A DNA stretch of 64,000 bases from positions 58,888 to 122,887 of the forward strand of contig CAWELU010000013.1 in assembly GCA_963809965.1 (NCBI GenBank). The letters are read 5' to 3'. Position numbers and translations under genes: made by a program. Below the pieces are notes generated by a model, which saw only the letters and a list, made by a program, of their open reading frames with translations, did not search any database and was not told where the DNA came from. Within the stretch, counting starts at the first letter, position 1, and each line of letters opens with the position of its first letter. This DNA is from CAIWHR01 sp963809965. GTDB taxonomy: Bacteria; Pseudomonadota; Gammaproteobacteria; Burkholderiales; Casimicrobiaceae. Shown here in pieces: positions 28,295 to 38,538 of this stretch.

Positions 28295-28588
28295 CCCGGG
28301 ATCGAGTGCGCAGCGGGGGCGAGCGCGCACACTGTGGGTTTGGTTCAACTACGGCTGCTGGTTGGTCGAAACTGAGCGGCAGCACGCCGACTGACGCCGT
28401 CGGCCAGTCGGCGTCGGCCAATGACAACTGATGGCCGTTCAGCGAGCGTCGGGTCTGAACGCGATCAGTTTGACGGTCGACGGTCGCAGTTCGACCTAAC
28501 CAGACCTTCAATTCAGGCCCCAAGCAGACATTCCACAGACTGAGGGACAGTATGAACGGTGATGTGGCGCGTTTGCGCGCATCTTGAC

Positions 28589-30100
28589 TCACTTCTTCGC
28601 CGGGATGACCTGCTCTTTCAGCTTCTCTTTGGTTTCCCCGGCCTCGGTCGTTAGCTTATATGAGACGTAATACTTGAAGATGTTGCGCACGTAAGTCGTG
28701 GTCTCGATACCGATCTTCTCCGCGGTGACGTTCTCGACACTGTTGAACCACTGGTTCGGGTCAAGCCCCCGCTTCTCGGCCTCCTTACGCATTTTCGAGA
28801 TGTTCCCTGGCCCGGCGTTGTAGCTCGCAAACGCGAATAGCGTCCGGTTCTGCTCGTCGAACGTGGCGTCGTTGAGATACCGGGTCATCAACTCATCCAT
28901 GTACTTCGCGCCAGCGTGGATGTTCGCTTCGGCCACCGTGAGGTCGCCGACCTTGAGCCCCTTCCCGGTCACGGGCATCAACTGCATTACGCCGATGGCG
29001 CCCCTTGGGCTCCTCTTGCGCTGATCCAGCGTCGACTCCTGGTAGCCCTGCGCGGCAAGCATCAAGGGGTCAAAGTGGTATTGCGTGCCATACTTCTTGA
29101 AGTAGGCGATTAGATCCGTGAAGCGCTGTTGGTCTTTGGCACCCGACGCGCTGTGCAGCGCCTTGATCATCTTCATATACTGTTGCTGGCGGTGCGGGAT
29201 CACGCCTACTTTCTTGGCCCAGCTCGCGTAGAAATCGTTCAGTTCCGCCGCGAGCTTCGGGTTGTCCTTGCGGATAGCCCAACCCCGCTTTGTCGGCGGC
29301 CGCAGTTCGATGTCCGCGCGCACTTTCAGCTTGGGCAAGACCTGCGCCCACATTCTTGCCTTCCAGTCGTCGACGACGATCAACTCGAGGAGCCCGGCGT
29401 TCATCATTTCCAGCATGTCCTCATCTTCAAGCGCGTCCGGAACCAGTACGAGCTTGGCTTCGGGCTTGCCCGCCTGCCTAAATCGATCGTTCAGGGCGGT
29501 CAGGCTCGCATAGTAGGAGGACGACTTGCGCACATGGATCGCCTTGCCCGACAGATCGTCGAGCGAGGTGATCTCGGGTGATGCCGGCCCGTTCACGAGA
29601 ATCTCGACGTTGACGAGCTTGTCGTCGGGGGCCACGAAGTCGACAACCTTCAGTCGTTCCTTGGTGACCGACAGGTTGCCGACCGCGATGTCGGCCAACC
29701 CATCGTTGAGATCGGGGAACAGCTTTTCGCGGGTGGTCGCCACGACAATCACGGTAAGGGGACGCTCGCCAAGCTTCTTCGCGTATTTCTGGTTCACCCA
29801 GCGCTCGAAGTCGCGGATGAGCTCGGCGGCAATGCCGCGCTCACGGCCCTTGTCGATGAAGTAGAGCGAGCGGCTATATGGCACACTGACCCGGATGATC
29901 CTGCGCTTGAGCATCGCGTCGAAATCGCCTTTCCAGGGCTTGTTCGCGACCGAGAGCTGGCGTGTCGTCTCGGCGCTCGAGCCGCCAGATGTAGGCGACG
30001 CGGGAGTTGCGGTGCGTGCGGACGGGCTCTGGGTGAGCGTGGCGACGGCGAAGGCGAGACCCAAAAGCACTGATGCCGGCAGCAGAGCCAATCGCTTCAT
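28589..30100 (-). CDS. MltF-like lytic transglycosylase with periplasmic binding domain
   Basis: 503 residues from ATG at 30098-30100, with GGGAGGAGG upstream. Signal peptide MKRLALLPASVLLGLAFAVA. Residues about 60-310 form a family 3 solute-binding domain (RRIIRVSVPYSRSLYFIDKG, DLNDGLADIAVGNLSVTKER). Residues about 330-470 form a transglycosylase SLT domain with the catalytic Glu in AQGYQESTLDQRKRSP and the motifs GAIGVMQLMPVTG and FAFASYNAGPGN. Cleaves peptidoglycan glycan strands at the envelope; the binding domain regulates it in E. coli MltF. Not linked to neighbours. Confidence 0.9.
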   Translation of the reverse strand: MKRLALLPASVLLGLAFAVATLTQSPSARTATPASPTSGGSSAETTRQLSVANKPWKGDFDAMLKRRIIRVSVPYSRSLYFIDKGRERGIAAELIRDFERWVNQKYAKKLGERPLTVIVVATTREKLFPDLNDGLADIAVGNLSVTKERLKVVDFVAPDDKLVNVEILVNGPASPEITSLDDLSGKAIHVRKSSSYYASLTALNDRFRQAGKPEAKLVLVPDALEDEDMLEMMNAGLLELIVVDDWKARMWAQVLPKLKVRADIELRPPTKRGWAIRKDNPKLAAELNDFYASWAKKVGVIPHRQQQYMKMIKALHSASGAKDQQRFTDLIAYFKKYGTQYHFDPLMLAAQGYQESTLDQRKRSPRGAIGVMQLMPVTGKGLKVGDLTVAEANIHAGAKYMDELMTRYLNDATFDEQNRTLFAFASYNAGPGNISKMRKEAEKRGLDPNQWFNSVENVTAEKIGIETTTYVRNIFKYYVSYKLTTEAGETKEKLKEQVIPAKK

Positions 30101-30480
30101 CTGGCCTCCTCCCGCGGGACGTGTAGGGCGGCCGGAGCACAAAGTGCCGGCACGAGTTTTAGGCCCTCGGCCACTCAGGACAGTCTAGCAGAAGCCCGCG
30201 GTTCCTTAACGCAGTGCTTGTGAGCCGCTGTCGCAGTTTGACGAATATTTCTTGTCTACGCCGAAGAGGGTTGCTGTCCATGCACTAACGGCGTCGGGTT
30301 GTACTGGAGCGATCGGTACTGCTCCGGATAACAGCTCAGCGCCCGATGTCCGCGAAATTCCTGCCACACCCGGCGCGGGTGCCAGATCCTCCAAGTAGGG
30401 CTCAGCATGGGGCTGTGTTTCGCGGCGACCATGACCGCGTCCGGCAAATTGGGCGACGACGCCAAACGGCTGCTCATGGC
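30101..30480. other. Region upstream of group II intron 1, no clear gene
   Basis: Contains the mltF-like promoter region and the intron target. A minus-strand stretch, PRRVWQEFRGHRALSCYPEQ (about 30310-30380), looks protein-like but lacks clear start context and family; I cannot name it. Confidence 0.35.
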
Positions 30481-31360
30481 GTGCGCCGGGCAAAGGCGGC
30501 GCTTTCCAGTGGGTGAGAGGCCCACCCGGCGCCACCCGGCGAACTGCTCCTGCCGGAAGCACCGGAGCAGCTATGGAGGTAACGAAATGGCTGAAGCCTT
30601 CGGGCAAGCGAGCCACGATTCGGTGGCAGCGCGAGTGTGCAGGCCGCAACGCGAGTGAACGCTGAGCAAACCTCGAAAAGGTCGATGCGCGGGCCGATCC
30701 GGCAGCCAATCCGGGGAAGGCTGGTACGACGGGACGGATGAGCAAAGCAGTGCCGCCCCGTTGCCGCGCCGGGGTAGTGGCGGCAGCATGTACACAAGGA
30801 AAGTGCACGCAACACGGGAAACCCCGAGGCGTGATCAGGGATGATCAACCGGACGCCGGTGACGGACAGGCCGGGCGCTCTGGGGTGGCGGAGAGGTTCG
30901 TAGTACCGCGGAAGCCGGGTAACGCCGGTGGAGGGAAGGGACCTCAGTTCAAGGCTGGCGCTGAAAGTGGCGACGCACAGGAGATTGGGGTGACCCTACG
31001 AAACTCCGGAAGTGTGCGAGAACCGCGGAAGGCACCACATGCTGAAGCGAAGGATCGACCCGGATTTCGATCTGGGGAGCGAATGTCCGCCCAAGTGGCG
31101 GCGGTCGCGGTTGCGCAGCGAACGCCCGTGCAGGAGTACGACAGGGGCTCACCAATCCTGCTGTTGCTCGGCCGTTTGCGCGCGACCTTCCGTGGGCGAA
31201 GGCATGTGTCTTGTCCGAGAGCCGGATGCGGGAGATCCGCCTGTCCGGTTCGATGAGCGGCGACTGGAAACGGAGCTATGGCGCGGCTAGTGGGGCACCG
31301 CAAACCGAAAGGGGCGGCAACAGAGATGCCACGCCTATCGTCACCGCGCCAGTCGTCGAC
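30481..31360 (+). mobile_element. Group II intron 1, reverse-transcriptase ORF deleted
   Basis: About 880 nt. Begins GTGCGCC (the GUGYG intron 5' consensus). Domain I segments typical of bacterial introns, such as TTCGTAGTACCGCGGAAGCC and GGGTAACGCCGGTGGAGGG, lie at 30897-30945. A remnant of the intron protein start (TLRNSGSVREPRKAPHAEAK) follows near 30990, but the 1.3 kb of RT/maturase coding sequence is absent. Domain V is at 31219-31251: GAGCCGGATGCGG, loop, CCGCCTGTCCGGTTC. A domain VI-like stem follows (GGCGACTGG pairing with CCAGTCGTC), ending GAC at 31360. The second copy diverges in sequence at exactly these borders. Confidence 0.85.
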
Positions 31361-31533
31361 TTCTACCGGCTGCCGGCGTTCCCACGATTTGACTGAGTGG
31401 CGGCTGCGTAGCGCACAGACGCCATCGAGGCGCGACGGTCACCTATAAGCCGGAGAGCAGCCGGCCGGCGCCGCGGTTCCGATGGGCGTTCACGACCCAA
31501 TGCAGACGGTGACGAGTGTCTGGACATTAACGC

Positions 31534-31932
31534 TCACGCGGCGCTTGAGAATGCCTCGTATGCCCACAGTACACAGAGTGCTGCGATCGCCAGCCAAATC
31601 ACCACATTAACGGAAGCCGCAACACGGCTCACAGGTTTGCCATTCGCCATGGCTTCTCGCGCGCGCAACCGACACTCGGCCATAACGGGCGGCGGAATCA
31701 GTTTCATGGCCAAGGCAATGCCGATCGGGATAAGGATAAGATCGTCCACATAGCCAAGGATCGGCACAAAGTCCGGTATGAGGTCGATCGGGCTAAATGC
31801 GTAGGCCACGATCCCGGCAACGAGCAACTTGGCGTACCAAGGGGTCGCCGGATGGCGGCCGGCGAGATATAGGGCGAACGTCTCCGATTTGAGCTCGCGG
31901 ACACATTGCTTGAATTGGGAAAGCGATGGCAT
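31534..31932 (-). CDS. YkvA family (DUF1232) membrane protein
   Basis: 132 residues, MPSLSQFKQCVRELKSETFA. Contains the DUF1232 core: TPWYAKLLVAGIVAYAFSPI, DLIPDFVPILGYVDDLILIP, and a second hydrophobic helix near the C-terminus (VNVVIWLAIAALCVLWAYEA). Small inner-membrane proteins of unknown function. Divergent from the DedA gene, whose leader it overlaps. Confidence 0.88.
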   Translation of the reverse strand: MPSLSQFKQCVRELKSETFALYLAGRHPATPWYAKLLVAGIVAYAFSPIDLIPDFVPILGYVDDLILIPIGIALAMKLIPPPVMAECRLRAREAMANGKPVSRVAASVNVVIWLAIAALCVLWAYEAFSSAA

Positions 31933-32013
31933 TTTTCAGGTTACATGCTGGACTATCTCACTAGATGGCGCGATGGTGACCGTTGTTTTCGACTGAACCC
32001 GCATGAGTTGAGC

Positions 32014-32613
32014 ATGGTTGAATGGATCACCGCTGTTATAGCGTCAAGCGGTTATTTCGGTATCGCGCTGCTGATGTTCGCAGAGAATCTGTTCCCGCCT
32101 ATCCCCTCCGAGCTCATCATGCCTTTCGCAGGATTCGTCGCGGCCCGCGGCGACCTGCATCCTGTCGGCGTAGTCGCCGCGGGTGTAACGGGATCGTTGC
32201 TCGGCGCCATCCCATGGTACTTGGCGGGGAGATGGTTAGGCGGCGAGCGCCTCAAGCGCTTCGCCGATCGCCACGGGCGTTGGCTGACCGCCTCCCGACA
32301 GGACCTGCAACGCGCGGAAGACTGGTTCAATCGATATGGCTGGCTTGCCGTCCTGCTGGGACGCTTAGTCCCCGCAGTACGCACTTTAATTTCGATCCCC
32401 GCCGGCGCCACCCGAATGCCATTGCCTACGTTCATAATCTGTTCAGCAATCGGCACGCTCCTCTGGTCCTGCCTTCTCACCGGTGCAGGCTACTTGTTGG
32501 AAAGCCGCTACGACCAAGTTGCTGGGTGGATCGACCCCGTCGCCAAAGGCGTGGTCGCAATCATTGTTGTCAGCTATGTTTATCGGTTCATCCGTTGGCC
32601 GAAAGCGTCTTAG
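32014..32613 (+). CDS. DedA family membrane protein
   Basis: 199 residues from the ATG before VEWITAVIASSGYFGIA; an upstream ATG at 31945 is possible. Family motifs: ENLFPPIPSELIMPFAGFVA near the N-terminus, GSLLGAIPWYLAGRWLG, and the conserved RLVPAVRTLISIPAGATRMP with the Arg residues that are essential in YqjA. Several membrane helices. Family members include undecaprenyl-phosphate and lipid flippases needed for envelope stress and proton-motive-force homeostasis. Confidence 0.92.
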   Translation: MVEWITAVIASSGYFGIALLMFAENLFPPIPSELIMPFAGFVAARGDLHPVGVVAAGVTGSLLGAIPWYLAGRWLGGERLKRFADRHGRWLTASRQDLQRAEDWFNRYGWLAVLLGRLVPAVRTLISIPAGATRMPLPTFIICSAIGTLLWSCLLTGAGYLLESRYDQVAGWIDPVAKGVVAIIVVSYVYRFIRWPKAS

Positions 32614-32783
32614 CGCGCCGCTGGACCTCGATCGTGGCGTGAACGATCTCGCGGCGCACGGAGAGCTTATTATCCAATCCCCACGCATCGCTGGTCAGAA
32701 ACGCAGTCTGCGGCGGTCCAAATTCCATGTCGTGAACGGCAGTATGTGCGCGCCTTGAGTGGCGACGCCGAATGTCCGAAATT

Positions 32784-32806
32784 GGCCGAACGCGCCCATT
32801 GATGAG
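32784..32806 (+). repeat. Dispersed GGCCGAACGCGCCCATTG repeat
   Basis: The motif GGCCGAACGCGCCCATTG followed by ATGAG or a close variant recurs at 55779-55801 and 60606-60628 and, inverted with changes, at 38539-38560. All copies are intergenic and next to inverted-repeat sequences. Confidence 0.75.
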
Positions 32807-32904
32807 CCAGGATTGAGCGGCCGGTTTCGCATCGTATTGCTGCCGTTGATCCGTTACGTCGTCCCTGCTGGTACGTGTACTCGTCGACGGAGTTCGGCGT
32901 CGAG

Positions 32905-33453
32905 CTAAGGCGCGATGCTCAGCGCCAGCGCCCTCTTCAGGGCCTCCATCGTGGGCCACCCATAGACCAGCGCACGCGCGCGCCCACCTCCGGCCGTATC
33001 GACAACCTCGGCGTGCAAGCGCACGGCGCCGAGCCGTTCGTAGAAGCTGCAGGCGCCCGCATTCGCTTCGTACACCCAGAGGTACAGGCCGGCGGTCGTT
33101 CCCGCTTCCGCAAGCTGGGCGACCAGCTCGCGCATCAGGCTGCGGCCGAGACCATGTCCCTTGTGCTCGGGGAGGACGTGCAGGTTGTCGAGCATCGAGC
33201 CCCAGTGCTCATCGTCGTCGCGAACGGCAAACACGAATCCGACCGGCGCGCCCTCTTGCAGCGCGAGCGCGCCGACATCGCGTTCGGCGGGCGCGGACAA
33301 GCGGCGGCGCCAGTGCGTGAGGCGGTCGGCGTCGATATCGTCGTCAAGATACTCGTCGGGCAGGATGCCCCGGTAGGCGCTTCGCCAGCTCGTCGCGTGG
33401 ATGCGAGCGATGGTCGTGGCGTCGGGAGCCGCGATGGGGCGGTAGGTCACCAT
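32905..33453 (-). CDS. GNAT family N-acetyltransferase
   Basis: 182 residues from the ATG before VTYRPIAAPDATTIARIH. The acetyl-CoA binding motif A is DNLHVLPEHKGHGLGRSLMR (pattern RxxGxG as KGHGLG), followed by LYLWVYEANAGACSFYERLG (motif B). Standard length for single-domain GNAT enzymes; substrate unknown (small molecule or protein). The upstream part of the same open frame is arginine-rich and non-conserved. Confidence 0.88.
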   Translation of the reverse strand: MVTYRPIAAPDATTIARIHATSWRSAYRGILPDEYLDDDIDADRLTHWRRRLSAPAERDVGALALQEGAPVGFVFAVRDDDEHWGSMLDNLHVLPEHKGHGLGRSLMRELVAQLAEAGTTAGLYLWVYEANAGACSFYERLGAVRLHAEVVDTAGGGRARALVYGWPTMEALKRALALSIAP

Positions 33454-33609
33454 GTCGCGGATTATCGCGCGCCGTGGACGAGCGCCTGGTCCGACCTTGA
33501 AGGTGCGATGGAAGCGTTGGAAGTTCGCGGCGACCGTGGCCTCGTAACGGTGGACGGCCAGCGTTCGGCGGCGTGACCCGGCACGGACGCGCGCACTAGA
33601 CTGTGCCCC

Positions 33610-33843
33610 ATGGACGCACTGACGGCCTTCGGGCTCTTCGCGGTAACGGCAATGATGGTCTGCTATGCGCTGGAGTCGCGCAGCAGATGGTACATCCTCG
33701 GATTTGCCGCGGCATGCGTCTTGGGTTCGATCTACGGGTTCCTGCAGGGGGCGTGGCCGTTCGGCATCGTCGAGGCTGTCTGGGCACTCGTGGCATTGCG
33801 TCGGTTCAGGAACAACCACGTCACGGATCACCTGCGCTCGTAG
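33610..33843 (+). CDS. Small membrane protein, two to three helices
   Basis: 77 residues, MDALTAFGLFAVTAMMVCYA. Hydrophobic segments at residues 5-20, 27-45 and 48-62 (WYILGFAAACVLGSIYGFLQ, GIVEAVWALVALRRFR). Resembles short conserved hypothetical membrane proteins of proteobacteria. Not in an operon with its neighbours. Confidence 0.65.
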   Translation: MDALTAFGLFAVTAMMVCYALESRSRWYILGFAAACVLGSIYGFLQGAWPFGIVEAVWALVALRRFRNNHVTDHLRS

Positions 33844-34338
33844 CGGCTTCCGGCGCCGGCGCTGGCGACGACTTCGAGCTGACACCGCGAATCGGGGCAA
33901 GATGAGTTGCCCAGACGTTGATCTTCCCGCTGCCAACGGCAGCCAGTGGTCACCCCCTCCTATTCGAAGGCATCATCGCCGCGAATCGCTGCGCCCGACG
34001 ATGCGGGTACGCGATCGCCACTCATTGTCAGGATTCATCGCCCACCACCAGCGGGACTCTCTATAAACCTTCGCATCGTTGCTTTCTGCTGATCGCCGCG
34101 TGCGCCGCGTCGGCATCCGCTGCCGACCTTGGCGGCCGCGCAGCCACGCAATCGTAGCAATGTGGGCGACCGGGGTCGTTTGAGGGACTGCGATTTGACG
34201 CCCATACCGAAAACCCCTCCAAATTCGGCACGCTGTAGCCCCGGGCGACGGAGTTGTTCGGGTATATACCGAAAACAGTTGTTTTACGTATGGTCTTTGG
34301 CTATGATGGAGCGGCCCTCCCCGACATCGGAGCCCCCC
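33844..34338. promoter_or_regulatory. Leader of serine recombinase with possible res site
   Basis: No gene seen. Near 34257 is TTCGGGTATATACCGAA, with a perfect GGTATATACC core and an AT centre as expected of a serine-recombinase crossover site. A second ATACCGAAAAC lies at 34204 and matches the right arm at 34266. It lies about 70 bases before the recombinase start, where Tn3-type res sites are found. Suggestive only. Confidence 0.35.
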
Positions 34339-34926
34339 ATGTCAAAGCCCAAGAATGTCGCTCTCTACGCCCGGGTCTCTACCGATGGGCAGAGCACTGA
34401 GAATCAGTTGCGTGAGCTTCGCGCCGCGATCGCCCGCCACGGCTGGAACATCGTTGCCGAGTACGTAGATCACGGTATTAGCGGTGCAAAGAGCCGCAAG
34501 GATCGGCCTCGCTTCGATGCCTTGCTTCATGCGGTTGCCCGGAAAGAGTTCGATATGGTCGCGGCTTGGTCAGTCGACCGTCTCGGGCGCAGCCTACAAG
34601 ACCTGGTTGGCTTTCTCGGTGACTTGCAATCCAAGAAGGTCGATCTCTACCTTCATCAACAAGCGTTGGACACGTCGACTCCATCGGGCAAGGCTATGTT
34701 CGGAATGCTCGGCGTGTTTGCCGAGTTTGAGCGGACGATAATTCAGGAGCGCGTTAAGGCTGGCCTCGCGCGCGCACGGGCCAGGGGAACGACGCTCGGA
34801 AGACCAAAGACCAACGCCAAGATCGAACAGCAAATTCGGAACTTGGCCGCAAAAGGCGTGGGCAAAGTGAAGATTGCGCGAACGTTCGGAATTGGCGTCA
34901 GCGTGACGCAGCGTGTTCTCGCGTAG
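34339..34926 (+). CDS. Serine recombinase (resolvase/invertase family)
   Basis: 195 residues, MSKPKNVALYARVSTDGQST. The catalytic Ser is in YARVSTDGQS; the conserved Arg residues are in AWSVDRLGRSLQDLVGFLGD; EFERTIIQERVKAGLARARA is the long E helix; and the C-terminal helix-turn-helix GVGKVKIARTFGIGVSVTQR binds the site. Size is that of Tn3-type resolvases. It may have belonged to a transposon now lost, or act as an invertase on local inverted repeats. Confidence 0.92.
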   Translation: MSKPKNVALYARVSTDGQSTENQLRELRAAIARHGWNIVAEYVDHGISGAKSRKDRPRFDALLHAVARKEFDMVAAWSVDRLGRSLQDLVGFLGDLQSKKVDLYLHQQALDTSTPSGKAMFGMLGVFAEFERTIIQERVKAGLARARARGTTLGRPKTNAKIEQQIRNLAAKGVGKVKIARTFGIGVSVTQRVLA

Positions 34927-35096
34927 GTAAGCCTGGGAAGCAATTTGCCGTCGCCGATGTCCGAGAACGACCTTCTCGGTCATACGTCCGACGATGCCGA
35001 GCGACCGCTTCGCCCGCGATTGCGGACGCTCACATGGGTATGGCGTGCGTCGCTGACCGGCCAGGAGGAGACGGTCGAGCATTTTCTCACTAGCAG

Positions 35097-37248
35097 TCAT
35101 TCGACCACGTTTGCGATTGGAAGATTAGAGCCTAAGTCGGCTACGCCGCGCCCCAGTAATTTTGCAACCTTTGCGGCGACCATCGGCTGACTGAAATAGT
35201 AGCCTTGCCCCTCAAGACAGCTCTGTTCCTGAAGGAATGCGAGCTGTTCTTCAGTCTCCACTCCTTCCGCCACGACCCGCATATGAAGCCGTTTCCCCAT
35301 GCTAATCACAGCGCTGACAATACTGGCGTCATCGGCATCCGTAGTGAGGTTGCGCACGAAGGACCGATCGATCTTCACGGTATCGATCGGAAAGCGCTTC
35401 AGATAGCTCAAACTGCGAGTAACCAGTACCGAAGTCATCGAGCGCGAGTTGCACGCCCAATTTTTTGAGGGACACAAGCACTTCCGAGGTGGACGTCGAA
35501 TCCTGCATCAGGAAGGTTTCGGTCAGCTCGAGTTCAAGATAACGCGGCTCCAGGCGCATCTCGGTCAGGATAGTGCGCACGCCTGCAACGAAAGCGCTTG
35601 GCGCGCAATTCCACCGCAGAGACGTTGATCGCGATGCGTACCGGAGGTAGACCAGCGTCTTGCCAGGCTCGGGCTTGCCGGCAGCCCTTCGCGCAGGACC
35701 CACCGGCCAATCGGCACAATCAAGCCACAGTCTTCCGCAATCGGTATGAATTGCGCAGGGGACACGAGACCGCGCCACGGATGATACCAGCGGATGAGCG
35801 CTTCGACGCCAGTGATCGCGCCCGTGTTCACATTCATTTTCGGCTGGTAATGCAAGACAAATTCTTCCCGCTCGATGGCGTGGCGCAGATCGTTTTCGAG
35901 GGACTGCCGCTCAGCCGCGTGCACGTTCATGTCCGGCTTGAAGAACTGATAGTTGTTGCGTCCACTGTCCTTGGCGTGGTACATCGCAAAATCGGCATTC
36001 TTCAGCAATGTGCCACGCATCCGTCCCGTCATCGGGATAGGTGACGATACCGATGCTCACGGTGAGGTGCAGTTCGTGTTGGTCGACTGTTGTAGGGGGT
36101 GCTCAGCGCCAGGAGAATCTTGTCCGCGCTGACGGCGGCATCCTCTGCATGCGTCACTTCCGAGAGCAGAATCACGAATTCATCGCCGCCCTGCCGGCTG
36201 ACCGTGTCCGTGCTGCGCACACCGGCAAGCAACCGCTGCGCGACAGACTGCAGCACGTGGTCGCCGATGTCGTGGCCCAGGGCGTCATTGATGTTCTTGA
36301 AGCGGTCCACGTCGAGAAATAGCACCGCCAATTTTTTCCGGTTACGTTGCGCTAGGGTTATCGCTTGGGCCAGTCGGTCGTTCAACAGTACTCTGTTGGG
36401 TAAGTCGGTAAGGCTGTCGTGCTGGGCCAGATAAGACATCTTGAGCGACATCGCCCGTGTGGTGGTCACGTCGCGAAACACCATGACGGCGCCGGTCACC
36501 CGTCCTCGGCGGTCGTGGATGGGTGCGGCGGAATCCTCGATGTCGACTTCACCTCCGTCACGCCGAATCAAGACGCAGTTGGCGGTGAGGCCTACCGTCT
36601 TGCCTTGCCGAATCGCCGATGCCATGGGATTCTGCGCCGCTTCGCGAGTCGTGGCGTCGATGATTCGGAACACTTCCTCAATCGGATGCCCCGCGGCCTC
36701 CCCTCGCGACCAGCCTGTCATGCTTTCAGCCACGGCGTTGAGATAGGTCAAGGAGCCCAGGACATCGGTGTTATGACTGCGTCGCCGATGGAGTCGAGGG
36801 TGACTCGTGCGCGCTCCTGTTCTTCGTACAAGGCTTCAGCGATCGCTGCGCGCTCGACCATGCTGCGCAAGGCCTTTGGCAATAGGTAATCGTCGAGGCG
36901 GGTCTTCAGGAGATAGTCCTGCGCGCCACGTTGTACCGCCAACTTGGCGAGCTCCTCATCCTCCGGTGCGCTGAGGACCAGAATCGGAATTTGCGGGGCC
37001 GCGCGAAAGAGGCGATCGAACGTGTCGATGCCCTGGCTGTCGGGCAGGAAAAGGTCGACCAGCACTGCCGCTATCGCACCGGTTCTTTGCTGTTCCTGCT
37101 TTGCGTTCGCCGACCAGTCGTTCCAGACCCTCGGAGCAGCTTCTAACCCATTCGACTTGAAACGGTCCGTCCGTCGAGTTAATCAGCGCTGCCTGAACGA
37201 TCTTGGCTCCCAGGGCTCATCCTGGATCAGAAGTATGTTTCGCGGCAT
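35097..37248 (-). pseudogene. REC-PAS-GGDEF-EAL signalling protein, many frameshifts
   Basis: A single gene in pieces. From ATG at 37248: receiver domain (MPRNILLIQDEP, later LVDLFLPDSQGIDTFDRLF, LVLSAPEDE and the Lys in DYLLKTRLDD), PAS domain (LNAVAESMTGWSRGEAAGHP), GGDEF domain (HDSLTDLPNRVLLNDRLAQA, SRQGGDEFVILLSEV) and EAL domain (FVLHYQPKMNVNTGAITGVE, the E-A-L-I-R-W motif, DDFGTG, DTVKIDRSFVRNL, VAEGVETEEQLAFL). The frame changes near 37215, 37095, 36765, 36085, 36020, 35690, 35590 and 35430. If intact it would make or degrade cyclic-di-GMP in response to phosphorelay input. The domain order is complete, so sequencing indels are a plausible cause. Confidence 0.82.
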
Positions 37249-37642
37249 AAAACCATGTGTCGGGAACCTCGGTCGGGTTATTCAATCACGCATCGCGCGC
37301 AATAGTCTGTTCGGTAGGCAACATATGTAAGTGGGATCTTAGTGTTTCGTTGATCCGCCCCATCGTACCTTCCAATCGTGTCCCACATCGCGAGCAATGC
37401 GCTCTGCCCACCACCTCGGCGAGCCATGTGTCAATCAGCGCAGGTGGACCCATGACCCCGTAACGGTGCCGAAAAGGCATTTTTTCTCCGACTTGATCCA
37501 GGTGCAGGGTCGCGCGGTGAAGGTGCTCGACCCGGTGCGCCTAAAAAGAATCGTCGGTCAACGCGACTGACGAATTCTTGGCGTTCCGTTGCCGCGGCAC
37601 CCGACTGTCCGCTTTAGCGCCGAGTGAGTGACCGCAGCGGGT
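37249..37642. other. Region before group II intron 2, no confident gene
   Basis: A minus-strand 64-codon frame at 37286-37480 (MPFRHRYGVMGPPALIDTWL, with C-S-R-C) is possible but has no recognised family or ribosome binding site. Otherwise nothing seen. Confidence 0.3.
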
Positions 37643-38515
37643 GTGCGCCGTGATAAGGCGGCGCTTTCCAGTGGGTGCAAATCCCACCCGGCAACTGCTC
37701 CAGCCGGAAGCAACCGGAGCAGTCATGGAGGTAACGAAGTGGCTGAAGCCTTCGGGTAAGCGTGTCACGAAATACGGTGACAGCGCGAGTGTGCAGGCCG
37801 CAACGCGAGTGAACGCCGAGCAAGCCTCGAAAAGGTCGATGCGCAGGCCGACCCGGCTGCCATACCGGGGAAGGCTGATATGACTGGATGGATGAGCGAA
37901 GTAGATACCGCCAGTCGCTGCGCCGGGGTAGTGGCGACAGCATGTACACAAGGAAAGCGCGCGCAACACGGGAAGCCCCTTGGCGTGGTCGGGGACGACC
38001 AACTGGACGCCGGTGACGGACAGGCCGGGCGCTTTGGGGTGGCGGAGAGGTTCGTAGTACCGAGGAAGCCGGGTAACGCCGGTGGAGGGAAGGGACCTCA
38101 GTTCAAGGCTGGAGCTGAAAGTGGCGACGCGCAGGAGATTGGGGTGACCCTACGAAACTCCGGAAGTGTGCGGAAGCCGCGGAAGGCACCACATGCTGAA
38201 GCGAAGGATCGACCTGGATTTCGATCCGGGGAGCGAATGTTCGCCCAAGTGGCAGCGTTCGCGGTTGTGTGAAGGACGACCGTGTAGGCGTACCGCAGGT
38301 GCTCAACATGCCTGCTGTTGCTCGGCCGGCTTGCTCGCGACCTTCCGTGGGCGAAGGCATGCGTCTTGTCCGAGAGCCGGATGCGGGAGATCTGCACGTC
38401 CGGTTCGATGAGCGGCGACTGGAAACGGAGCCATGGAGCGGCTAGTAGGGCACCGCGAACCGAAAGGCGCGGACACAGAGATGCCATGCCTACCGCCACC
38501 GCGCCAGTCGTCGAC
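37643..38515 (+). mobile_element. Group II intron 2, reverse-transcriptase ORF deleted
   Basis: About 873 nt, 5' end GTGCGCC at 37643, colinear with intron 1 throughout. Same domain I blocks (TTCGTAGTACCGAGGAAGCC at 38051), the same RT N-terminal stub (TLRNSGSVRKPRKAPHAEAK) and the same missing ORF. Domain V at 38374-38406 is closer to the bacterial consensus: GAGCCGGATGCGG, loop, CTGCACGTCCGGTTC. 3' end GTCGAC at 38515. The copies differ at scattered positions, most in the domain IV linker, so they are distinct insertions and not an assembly duplicate. Flanks are unrelated. Confidence 0.85.
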
Positions 38516-38538
38516 TATACCGGCCGTTCAGCCACGGC

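Noticed and set aside
30256..31303. Minus-strand proteins within and beside group II intron 1
   Set aside because: The frames run antisense to a structured RNA; the same shadows recur in copy 2 because the RNA is conserved, not because of coding.
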